13,666 bases of DNA from positions 1 to 13,666 of the forward strand of contig JANBPT010001137.1 in assembly GCA_027575765.1 (NCBI GenBank). Direction: 5' to 3'. Position 1 is the stretch's first letter; each line of letters starts with the position of its first letter. Of the stretch, positions 1-8,087 are shown piece after piece. Both the position numbers and the translations under genes were made by a program. The notes below the pieces were generated by a model, which saw nothing but the letters and a program-made list of their open reading frames with translations, was not told the origin of the DNA and did no database searches. The stretch comes from Tieghemiomyces parasiticus. Its lineage: Eukaryota > Kickxellomycota > Dimargaritomycetes > Dimargaritales > Dimargaritaceae.

Positions 1-1300
1 TAGTGGTCGGCAGGAGGGTCTCCGGTGGCATGTGCAATAATGCATTATGGCTACGGGGAAAAACCGGCAATCAAGTAGAGGGCGGCTCATCTGAAAATCT
101 GCGCCAACAATAATAATAGAAATGTAAACTGGTTGGTGAGTGCGATGCCTTACGGTTAGGTTGATAGCATGTTGTTTACCACAACAGGGTGGGGCAGGTG
201 GTGTGGGACTTGGGCGATAGTGCACGTAGATTCCAAACGTCACAAGGGTTGAATTATTAAGAAGAGGGGTGGGGGTAGGCTGGCGGGAAGGGCATTGGTA
301 GCTTTACAGCTTGGGAGTAGCAGGTCCGGATGAAGGCAAGATAATGTGCGATATGGCAGAGAGTATGGCCGCCAGGATGGAAGACTAATGACACTGTGCT
401 TCAAAGCAGCCTTAGACTATCCACAATGGCATCCAGGCTATAAATGATTTGAAGATCTGTGCAACGTATCTATTCCCCCTTCCCTTAAACACATGGCGCA
501 AGTTCAGCAGAGATTAGGGTTGCGGTATGTTTGATATAAGCAGTGTTTGGGTCCTTACCAGTTTTTTATTAAAAATAATCCTCTAATTGGGGCGCTAGCG
601 GACGACGCTCACCATTCCAATCTTCGGCAGACGCTAGCTTCGTCACTTTGTGGCTTGCATGAGTTAAACATTGCAGCCGCCGAGGTCGCAAATTGCGGGC
701 TATTAAATAACCGACACGGCAATTAAAGTTGCCATGAAAATATGTGTGTCTGGTATTGTTATGGGGCTCAGTTCGAGAAACGGTTCATCAATTATCCAAG
801 CGCTTATGCAGAAGGTTGCACATGGTAATTACAGCCTCCAGTACGCTTTTACCAATCGGCGTTCACTGATGATTCAGGCTATAATTTTGGCTTATCGGGG
901 TTGTCTTTGCAGAGTAGATCTCTCATCAAATGGACATGATTGTAAGGCACATGTAATGCACTAGCTCACTGTGAGGCGCAGAGTGGAATGATGGATGTTG
1001 CATTTGGAATTTTTTTTACCTACGGGATGATCACTATACCAGGCCCCAGACTATCTATCTTGGTCTACACTGTCGGCTGAGTAAGACGCTCTTTGGAAAC
1101 GCTTTACCAAGCAGCCCGCCTTCGTCCCTAGGTTTACCGCCCATATGTTTACATGGGCAGCTGTAATGGTTACTGTTATGGGGACAGGCTGGTGAGCGGT
1201 GGGCGCTACCTATGCAATAAACTAGAAGGGACTTGGGCTATTTCCTAGGCATGCAGCTGGATGGGCAGGTATGAGCACCAACGGGTGTTATTACCCACAC
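1..1300. other. gene-poor flank, no supported gene
   Basis: This stretch has mixed composition, frequent stops in all frames and no conserved protein segment, tRNA-like box pair or tandem repeat that I can recognise. The only ATG-started ORF of any size (734-964, 76 codons) has no leader or family signal and is rejected. The part just before 1300 is probably the promoter side of the candidate gene starting at 1509. Confidence 0.6.
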
Positions 1301-1314
1301 ACTGTGCTCTTGCT

Positions 1315-1321
1315 TATAAAA
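1315..1321 (+). promoter_or_regulatory. TATA box of the candidate gene at 1509
   Basis: A full TATAAAA lies 194 bases before the ATG at 1509. A start site about 30 bases downstream would fall near the CT-rich stretch around 1345, giving a leader of about 160 bases that becomes strongly pyrimidine-rich between about 1430 and 1500. TATA plus CT-rich leader plus A-rich ATG context is the pattern expected of an expressed fungal gene; actual use is inferred. Confidence 0.55.
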
Positions 1322-1357
1322 GCGTTGACTATTACTGCTCCGTTACTCTCACCATCC

Positions 1358-1414
1358 ATGATTTGCTCACACACTGCCAACTACCAAACTACTCCGCTTC
1401 CTGCCCATGACTGA
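1358..1414 (+). CDS. upstream ORF 1 (18 codons) in leader
   Basis: A short ATG-to-TGA frame of 18 codons lies between the TATA box and the main ATG at 1509. A second, overlapping frame of four codons starts at 1407 and ends at 1421. If transcription starts near 1345, a scanning ribosome would meet both before the main start, which could lower translation of the main ORF. Seen in sequence; function is inferred and the peptide itself need not matter. Confidence 0.25.
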   Translation: MICSHTANYQTTPLPAHD

Positions 1415-1508
1415 TAACTGATCACATTTTACTAATACCATCCCACAGTATCCACATTCTCTCTTATACACCCTCTCCTCTCTCACCCACTTGTAAGCCA
1501 TCACCACA

Positions 1509-2300
1509 ATGATCAATATTGGCCTTGGTATTTTCTATGACGCCGCTCGCAACATTATTGCACGGATGGCCGCTGCTGTTATTCGGCCTAAAAAAATCAC
1601 ACTTAAGTTGCTCATCACTGGCGTAAAGCAAGGCTCCTATCTACCTTTGCTTGTGACGTATGGTAAAATTCGTTACCAAAACAATGGGCACTTAAACGCC
1701 GTCCATGCCCCCTCAATTACGCCGGGCCCCCACAAACTGGATACTGCCCCACACCATAGGCCCACTACGGCATCAGCCGGCAAGAGGTCTATGACCGCTA
1801 GCCATGTGACAACCACACCCATAGGAAACCCGAGCATCAGGGGCATCCCACTGAAGACCACAGTGATTAGAGGTCCTCAGGCTGGGTCTTCAGACCCCTC
1901 TGGGGGCCAATATAAGTCACCCCCCATTTCGCCGCTGTCAGTGTGCTTGGCTACATGTTGTACTGCCCCTACCCCGGCCATCGCCATGGATACAGAACCC
2001 GCACAATCCATTGAGTTGAGCTCATACTTTGTCAACAAAATCATCACGGACACCGTCAAGATCCAGCGGTTGCCTAGAGTAACAAACAGGCCACTACTGG
2101 AGCCCATCTATCTGGCGCCTAGCCCCTCTTTGGCTACTGGCCTGTGTCGGCTGGAAGGTCTTCGCCAGCTCTGCCAAGGTCTTCTCGATGACCAGGTATT
2201 TCCACCCCCATTAACTGTCAACGAGATCGAGATGCTGGAACATATTCTCGAATTGCAACTGCAGCGGACTTCCTATGCAGTCAGTGTGTCCCCCTGTTGA
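1509..2300 (+). CDS. hypothetical protein, 263 aa, no recognised family
   Basis: This is an uninterrupted ATG-to-TGA frame of 263 residues; I recognise no family. The start was chosen because it is the first ATG of the frame, sits in an A-rich context (CCACAATGA), follows a CT-rich leader and lies 194 bases after a TATA box. There is no obvious signal peptide, although the N-terminal 60 residues mix basic and hydrophobic stretches. Residues about 65-160 are rich in Pro, Thr, Ser and Gly, so probably disordered. The last 50 residues (from about 210) are rich in Leu, Gln and Glu and look helical, with segments such as GLRQLCQGLLDDQ and EIEMLEHILELQLQ, so a small C-terminal helical domain or coiled coil is possible. 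Codon use is less GC-biased than in the DnaJ and DCP1 exons, which fits a young, lineage-specific or weakly constrained gene. It could also be a chance ORF or one exon of a larger gene. Confidence 0.5.
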   Translation: MINIGLGIFYDAARNIIARMAAAVIRPKKITLKLLITGVKQGSYLPLLVTYGKIRYQNNGHLNAVHAPSITPGPHKLDTAPHHRPTTASAGKRSMTASHVTTTPIGNPSIRGIPLKTTVIRGPQAGSSDPSGGQYKSPPISPLSVCLATCCTAPTPAIAMDTEPAQSIELSSYFVNKIITDTVKIQRLPRVTNRPLLEPIYLAPSPSLATGLCRLEGLRQLCQGLLDDQVFPPPLTVNEIEMLEHILELQLQRTSYAVSVSPC

Positions 2301-3660
2301 CCTAGTCTTCTAGTATACCCAAAAACCGCATATATTCCCTTCGCCGCTCCCTGCCCATCACCTACATCAATCCCATTACTACCATGGGGTATTTTAACTA
2401 CGTGCCTCTGCTATCATTTCCAATAATCTACACTTGGCCTTTCTAAGGCTGTAACAGTAAATATGCAATAGTTACCCACAGCTCTTTGCTATTTATTGGG
2501 TTGGCCGTGTATGCTGGTGTTATCGTGGGATATTCTGCATGATCGATTGGGCATTACAATATTATCCATAGCCCATTTATCATCGTATTCCACGCCCCAT
2601 CTAGGCCCTCGGTAGATGAAGTTGGCCACCGTTGCTATTAATTCATTCAGGTATAGGTTGTATCAAATTAGTGCGCCTGATGGTGTCTCTGTGTTGGTAG
2701 ACTGCATACGGTGGCCATTTTCAGCAAGCACTGCCTAGTGTGTCTCTTGCCTTTAGAGGGGCGAACAAATGTATGTCCCTTGCGGGGGTGAACGAACCAC
2801 ATGTTGACAAACGGGGCTGGGGTGGTCCAGGTGTCTGTGCATCACGTGCGGCACCAAACGTGACTGAACACCACTGCAGACTACCAATCCGGCATTAGAC
2901 GAGAGGTCGCTGCCACCAACCAACTTTCTTACTCCGGCCTTCGCCTGGCTAAATAATAACAAACTCCGGCAAATGGGTTTTCGGGGCGCCATCTCCCTGG
3001 TCTGTAGGTGGGTGATAATGCGGTGACTTGATACATACCGGCCAGCCACCAATGCGGACACAGCTGGCCCCAGACGGAAAGACGGAATTAAACAAGGGTG
3101 GGAACGACAAAGGCACCGCTTTGGCAGCAGCGAGGGCCATGGCGGCTGAAAAGTTACTGTTTCTTGCCCCACATGACGCTTTCGCGCGTACCGGTCCCTA
3201 CTGTACATGCCGGATACGGTAAGCTGCACCAGAAGTGTTGAGGGCCAACCTTGGTCAAGGTGGTGGAGGCCACATACCCTCCCCATGGCATCATCCCGCC
3301 ATCTGACAAGGACCAGAGGCCCACTTAACATCGACCCCACCACACCTATTACAAGGATTACCGCGGTGGATTTTTTTTTCGGCCGCTTTCCCCACGGCTA
3401 TGCACTTATCATGGTAGCCGCATATACCCACCATGATTACCATCATTCGCCATCTATGCGCCAAGTCCGCGGGAGAGGGAGGGGGAGGTAGCCAGGCCTA
3501 CTGGCGACTACCATAAAAGCATGGGGACGGGGCCTCCTGCTCCCATCGGATCGTCTGCGCCTGTCTTTTCTACGCCCACCATCGCATCCTTCACGAAACT
3601 GGCTAATACACTTTGAAGACCAGCCCTGCCGGTCTATGCTCGTGACCGCCCTACCCGATT
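2301..3660. other. intergenic, no supported gene
   Basis: No ORF here looks like a conserved protein. The longest frames (2753-3343 minus, 3028-3222 and 3207-3491 plus, 3443-3664 minus) overlap each other, are rich in Arg, Ser, His, Cys and Pro, and have neither promoter context nor family motifs. A run of nine T lies at about 3371-3379. The first 200 bases may be the 3' region of the 1509 candidate gene, but I see no AATAAA there. Confidence 0.55.
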
Positions 3661-5222
3661 CCACTTCGCAGCGTTTGGCTTGTTCTCCAAGGTTCTAGGC
3701 CTCCCCTTCCCGAGAACCTATCTTGCTGGCGAATTCCCCATCAGCCCGGCTATTCGTTCCACTTTGTGGTGTACCCCTTGCGGCCTTCAACCCTTCCTAC
3801 CGCCTTGCTGCCTGCTCAACCCCACCCCCTTTGACTGCCAATTAACCACCTCTCGTCAGCTTGGAGCTAGAGGCCCTGCTTATAACGGGCATTGTTCCAG
3901 TTTGGTTCCACCGCCCTTAGCGGCATTCCATTGCTCCTGCTCACCAGCCAAATCCATCGCTGCCGTCTTATCCGCTTGGTTGTACTGTATTGCAGCTGCT
4001 TGCCTAATCCAAGTTCCGCTGTGCTATTTAAACCGCCCACTCGCCAGCCTTTCTTTGCCCCAGAACCCGCCTTACGGCCCACCAAGGACCTTTGACTGTG
4101 CAACCGCGGCCCCCTTCCGGAGCTGGACACCTAATTACTTGCCCACTACGTCATCACGTTATTCCCGTCGCCCCCCCCCCATCATCACCAGTCAGCCCCC
4201 GGGGCCGTCTCCGACCTGCACCCACACCCAGACGCACGTCGCCCACTACCCCCCCCTGGCCCCGACCAGCTGTGCAGCGCCAAACACTGAAGTCGCACAC
4301 CTGGCGATTGAACGGCCTTGCCTTCTTCTAGCTCCCAGCCACCTGCTGCGCCCGTATTGTTAACCCATCTTATTTTCTGCAGTGGTCCCTTCTCCCCATC
4401 CCTCGGCCCACCGCCAGTTGATTACCACCTCCACACTCCTTTGGCAGGCCTACCTGGGTCTGCCCTCTCACCTCTCTCATACTTCGCGATCCTTCCCCCT
4501 ACCTTACAACACACGCGCGCGCGTTGCCGTGTCTCGGGCCGTGCAGCCCATATCCTCTCCCCACTGAAGGGGTCGTGTCACCGCTACCCGTATCTTCCGC
4601 CCTATTAGTAGGTCCCTCGTATTGGCCCACTGCTCACTCGGGGGTCCCTATCCTTGACTACCCATCCCCACTTGTGTAGCCACGGTCTCGACGCCAGAGT
4701 GCTGTGTATATACAGCACCCCTTACCCGCCGTTTCCGTTTGGGTATTTACTTCAAACTGCTGGCATTGCCTAGGCCGCAACGTCTTTTTTCCCTTGGCCG
4801 CGCCACTGTTGGTCGTTCCACGCGCCCTACCTCTCCGTCCCCACCCTTCCTCGTATCCGTCTCTCCGTCCCTCTCCCCCCAACGCATTCACCACGAGGCT
4901 ACTTCTTTTAAACTCCGCCCGTCGCGCCCCGACCACTAATTACCCATCCCTCCCACTGGACGTTCCCATTCGCCGTTCGCACGGGGTATCATCGCCATTG
5001 CCAACCACCCTCAGTCTATCTCTCCCCTTACCGTCCCTGACTATTGTCACCGGGCTAAACAACGCACTCTCGTCCGTCACTCTATCCGTCCGCGTCGATT
5101 CTCTACTGCATCCCGTCGGGGGCGCTGGAACTTCTATTTCCCGCATCCCGTCCTGCACTTTATCCTTTTTCTTTCTCTTCCTATTATTTACTACCCCACA
5201 CTTTCCCTCGTCATTCGTCACC
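3661..5222 (+). promoter_or_regulatory. long pyrimidine-rich 5' flank of the J-domain gene
   Basis: On the plus strand this 1.5 kb is visibly dominated by C and T, including a C10 run at about 4171-4180 and long CT blocks from 4840 to 5222. The final 100 bases before the ATG at 5223 are T/C runs, typical of fungal core promoters and leaders. Open frames here (3680-4363, 4318-4608, and the in-frame extension 4704-5222) translate to Pro/Leu/Ser/Cys-rich strings that merely reflect the CT bias and begin at non-ATG codons or lack family signal. Untranslated exons could lie here; none can be proven. Confidence 0.5.
4699..4718. promoter_or_regulatory. perfect inverted repeat containing a TATA-like core
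   Basis: The arms GTGCTGT and ACAGCAC are perfect complements separated by GTATAT, so the centre reads TGTATATACA, a TATA-like core. It lies about 505 bases before the J-domain ATG in an otherwise pyrimidine-rich region with few purine-containing motifs. It could be a distal TATA element, a binding site for a dimeric regulator, or chance. Confidence 0.3.
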
Positions 5223-7471
5223 ATGGTCCGGGAAACACGGTTCTACGAAACCCTCGGTGTGTCCGTTACGGCGACTGATGACGAAATCAAGAAGGCTTAC
5301 CGAAAGGCCTCCCTGCGCTGGCACCCCGATAAGAACATTGCCAACAAGAAAGAGGCTGAAGAAAAGTTCAAGTTGGTCTCGGAGGCCTATCAAGTCCTCA
5401 AGGATGCTGACCAACGTCGTATCTACGACCAGTTCGGCGAGGAAGGCCTGCGGGCGGGCCCCGACGGCCCGGAGCCCAGCGGTCCGACCTTCAGTCACAC
5501 GAGTGGCTTCTCTTTCCGCACGCCCGAGGACGTCTTCTTCGAGATGTTCGGGTCGCACGATAACGCCGACAATTTTATGAACATGCACGGACCCAGCCCC
5601 ATGTTTGGTGCGTCTGGCCCTGGCTTCCCGTCGGATTTTGAGTCGCCATTCGCATCGAGTTTCGGCCCGCGGCCGAGTCCCTTTGGTGCCGGTTTTGGGT
5701 TCCCCGGTGCCTCCCACAACGGTGCCATGCGGAAAACATCGTCGTCCAGCTTCTTCAACTCCCCGTTTGGCTCTCCCTTCGGTCCATTTATGGGCGGGTT
5801 CCACACCGCCTTCCCCTCTCCGGGCGCCGCAACCGGCGGCTCAGCCCAGGCCGGTACGAGCGCCCCGCCCACGGATAATGGCCCGACCCCCGGCCTATTC
5901 CGGGGCGCCTCGTTCCGTCACTCGGAGAAAACGGTCAATGGCCACGTCGTGCGCGAGACGGAGACCACTGACGCCGAAGGAAACGTCATCGTGGAGGAGG
6001 AGATTGACGGCCGCAAGCGCGTGTACCGCAACGGCAAGGTCGTCGTCGATGAGCTGGGTGGAAGCAGCGGTGGCAGCAATGCCAAGGCCCCACGCCACCA
6101 CGAGCCGTCCCCCACGGCATCCCCGCCCCGCTCGCACTCGTACACGCATGGTCCGTCGCACACTCACGCGCCCCATCACCACCAACACCATCGTCACCAT
6201 TCCTCCGGCCAACAGGGACACGGTCCGCCGCCGCACGATCGCTACCCCTATGGTAGGTTGCCATGCGCGTCAGCCATTGATTGAATCGTTAATGTAGAGC
6301 TCTGAACCTAGCCAGCTTCGACATCTGATTATCATCTGTGTCTAATTACCATCCAGCTGATTGATATCTCTCTGACCACTTTTTCGCTTCTTTTTTTTTA
6401 GGCCACTCCACGCAGCACCATCACCACCAACCACCGCCGTTCCCGCCATATCCATCCTCCACCTCCTACGGCCCAACGAGTAAGTCGTCTTCCCTGCCCG
6501 GGTGGTATCGGTAAACCCATGACGGGGAGTACAAGTGAAGTAGTAGAATCAAGTGCATGACCCCTGAAGGGTGGGGAGAAGCTGGTGAGTATACACCCAC
6601 CTCGTCCCAAATTTCAGTCCATAGCTTGTGGTGCACGTCGCCTATTCACACCCGGTAGGGAGACGCCAAGGACTGCCGAGGCGGTCCCATTTCCTCCATC
6701 GTCTGGGCCCTCCTTTTTTTATCGTGGCCTGGACACCGTTGCCCAGAGCCTTGTCCGTCGTTGAGCCTTTCCATTACTCTTTGGACCGTCGGTTAGGCTC
6801 CAAGGTCATCAAGATCACCAATACCACCCTGGTTGACACACCTTACCTCCCCACCCCTCGTCACGCTTCCCGAACCGACACAACCCCCACTCCTCACCGC
6901 AGGCCACTTCTGATTTAATGAGACCCTACCCCTCTCTCACCCCTACCCAATCCCGACTGTGGCCCCGCTACTCTTCTCAACCTCGCATCTCCTCCCTATA
7001 CCGCTCTCTTCTTCATTATCGTGACTTCCGTTTGCCACTCTGGATTACCCTCTAGGGCGGCCCTTCATGTCCGGCTTTTACAGGCCCCCGCCTCCGCCAC
7101 CCATGCCCTCTTCAGCCGGCATGCCGGCTTATCCTATACCACCGCCCCCACCCTTTCCACCCGGGTCAATGGGCCTGTATCAGCCACCCCCGCCGCGGTT
7201 TGCACCCGCGCCATATTCATCACCCGGACCCTACACTGTCCCCTCCTTCCCGTCGTCAGCGTCCAGTTACCGTAAGCAATAGTCGCCTTTTTTTCCATCT
7301 TTTCATTCTGCGCAGACTGGTGGCTGATAATTCCCACTGAATTATGATCGCCAAAACGTGTTTAGTGGAAGTTATCTAACGACTAACTCCGTCTGCTATG
7401 CACTACAACTCCTTGCAGTCCCGCCAGACCCACGATATCCGCGCGGCATGTACCGGCCACCGCCCTTCTAG
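5223..7471 (+). CDS. DNAJB6-like J-domain co-chaperone, four exons, 458 aa
   Basis: Exons: 5223-6252, 6402-6479, 7056-7271, 7419-7471. All junctions are GT-AG in phase 1 and the joined frame is 458 codons plus TAG. The ATG sits in a near-ideal context (GTCACCATGG) and is the first in-frame ATG. J-domains bind Hsp70 and stimulate its ATPase. Residues 1-77 are a complete J-domain: RFYETLGV at 6-13, [16 protein letters not shown] with the essential HPD at 34-36, then YDQFGEEGL. Next comes a Gly/Phe/Ser/Pro-rich stretch to about 230 with a [10 protein letters not shown] segment (101-110), and a short beta-like module (about 231-273: [27 protein letters not shown]) reminiscent of DNAJB2/B6. The rest is disordered: His-rich ([12 protein letters not shown]) then Pro-rich (runs of five or six Pro), ending MYRPPPF. 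There are no CxxCxGxG zinc fingers and no class A/B C-terminal beta domains, so it is not Ydj1 or Sis1 proper. Probably cytosolic or nuclear: no signal peptide or transmembrane segment. Confidence 0.93.
6253..6401 (+). other. intron 1 of the J-domain gene (149 nt)
   Basis: The donor is GTAGGT after TATG. The acceptor is a run of nine T followed by AG. A CTGAC branch-like motif lies about 30 bases before the acceptor. Joining in phase 1 restores a Gly codon and continues into [17 protein letters not shown], matching the His/Pro-rich composition on both sides. Confidence 0.9.
6480..7055 (+). other. intron 2 of the J-domain gene (576 nt)
   Basis: The donor is GTAAGT at 6480; the acceptor is TACCCTCTAG before 7056. 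Joining in phase 1 gives Arg-Arg-Pro-Phe-Met and keeps the Pro/Tyr-rich frame. It is three to four times longer than the other introns seen here. I tested one internal exon candidate (6617-6653, between an AG and a GTAGGG); it is 37 bases and would break the frame. Confidence 0.82.
7272..7418 (+). other. intron 3 of the J-domain gene (147 nt)
   Basis: The donor is GTAAGC; the acceptor is CCTTGCAG. A good branch-site candidate GACTAAC begins at 7381, about 33 bases before the acceptor. Splicing in phase 1 joins ...SSY to [17 protein letters not shown] and a TAG, a small terminal exon of 53 bases too short to stand out as an ORF. Confidence 0.9.
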
Positions 7472-7822
7472 GCCCATAGTGATGCGCGAGACATCTTTTT
7501 GGTTTCCTTTGCTTTTACGGGGCAGCGGTTACCCTTAGCATGGCAAAATGAGTTTGTTTGTTTTGCTCAAGCCCCAGACGACAGCCGACGCCTTAGGCTA
7601 AACCGCCACCTCATTTTTCGTCTCTTATTGTACTATTCCACCAAGGGTCATGCGCCATGGACGGGGGGATCAGAAAATCTCCTGGCCAGTCAACCCGTCC
7701 ATCTTGAATAACTCTATCTCTGCAATCGTACATCTTGGCGTTTCTACATTCACCGCTCTCTCCGACTCTCGCTCTACCTCACTATTCCACTATGCAGCGG
7801 CCCAGGCTGATCGCACCTTAAC

Positions 7823-7828
7823 AATAAA
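7823..7828 (+). terminator. candidate poly(A) signal AATAAA, J-domain gene
   Basis: A canonical AATAAA lies about 350 bases after the TAG at 7469-7471. It is the only canonical hexamer I noticed between the stop and the DCP1 stop. Fungal 3' ends are often not strictly tied to AATAAA, so use is tentative. Confidence 0.35.
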
Positions 7829-7961
7829 CTCTACCCGCTAGCTAGGCCAGCAGCTAACTAACTTCATTTAACAGTCCTATACGGGCTTAGACAGCTTAGC
7901 CCTAATGACCAAAGGGCCTCTGTGTATGTGGACACTTCAAGATGGTAAAATACCTCCCCTT

Positions 7962-7967
7962 TTTAAT
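7962..7967 (-). terminator. candidate poly(A) signal ATTAAA, DCP1
   Basis: On the minus strand the common variant ATTAAA occurs about 120 bases after the DCP1 stop, inside an AT-rich patch. Weak evidence on its own; position relative to the stop is plausible. Confidence 0.3.
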
Positions 7968-8087
7968 AGCAGTTATAATTTACGGGGAACGGATATGGCA
8001 AGTTATCTCTAGTGACAAAACCGACAAGGGCGCGCCTCATGACGACGAGCGTGCGGGGTGGGAAAATGGGTGACACCACACCAAGCA

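Larger units (their letters stand above)
7472..8087. other. convergent spacer between the J-domain gene and DCP1
   Basis: This 616-base stretch holds the 3' regions of both convergent genes. ORFs at 7499-7711 and 7650-7841 show no family signal. Poly(A)-signal candidates exist on both strands (7823-7828 plus, 7962-7967 minus). If both are used, the two transcripts would end near each other without a long overlap. Confidence 0.6.

Noticed and set aside
1..13. 12-base direct repeat AGTGGTCGGCAG with 12682-12693
   Set aside because: A 12-base match is expected by chance in a window of this size, and there is no extended similarity around either copy.
766..790. tRNA B-box-like GTTCGAGAAAC
   Set aside because: The T-arm cannot pair properly and no A-box or acceptor stem is found at the right distance.
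734..964. 76-codon ATG ORF on the plus strand
   Set aside because: No TATA or CT-rich leader, no recognisable family, and composition like the surrounding non-coding sequence.
3028..3222. 64-codon plus ORF with an Ala/Lys-rich, protein-like stretch
   Set aside because: Looked briefly like a gene remnant, but no family match I can name, no splice-site support on either side, and it overlaps opposite-strand frames of equal length.
2753..3343. 196-codon minus-strand ORF
   Set aside because: Rich in Arg, Ser, His, Cys and Pro without a domain, overlaps several other frames, and no leader signal; most likely chance in GC-moderate DNA.
3680..4363. 227-codon plus frame in the CT-rich flank
   Set aside because: Starts at TTG, not ATG, and its Pro/Leu/Ser/Cys content is the direct translation of pyrimidine-rich DNA.
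5128..5142. Heat-shock-element-like GAACTTC before the J-domain gene
   Set aside because: GAA and TTC are spaced by one base rather than two and no third repeat follows, so it does not meet the HSE pattern.
4704..5222. In-frame N-terminal extension of the J-domain protein
   Set aside because: It has no ATG (begins GTG), is a CT-bias translation, and the J-domain family start with the strong GTCACCATGG context is at 5223.
5211..5804. Long minus-strand and shifted plus frames over J-domain exon 1 (also 5257-5580, 5605-6297, 5895-6236)
   Set aside because: Shadow frames of a GC-rich coding exon; the J-domain frame explains the sequence.
7540..7552. 13-base direct repeat ATGGCAAAATGAG with about 11545
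   Set aside because: At chance level for this window and unsupported by flanking similarity.
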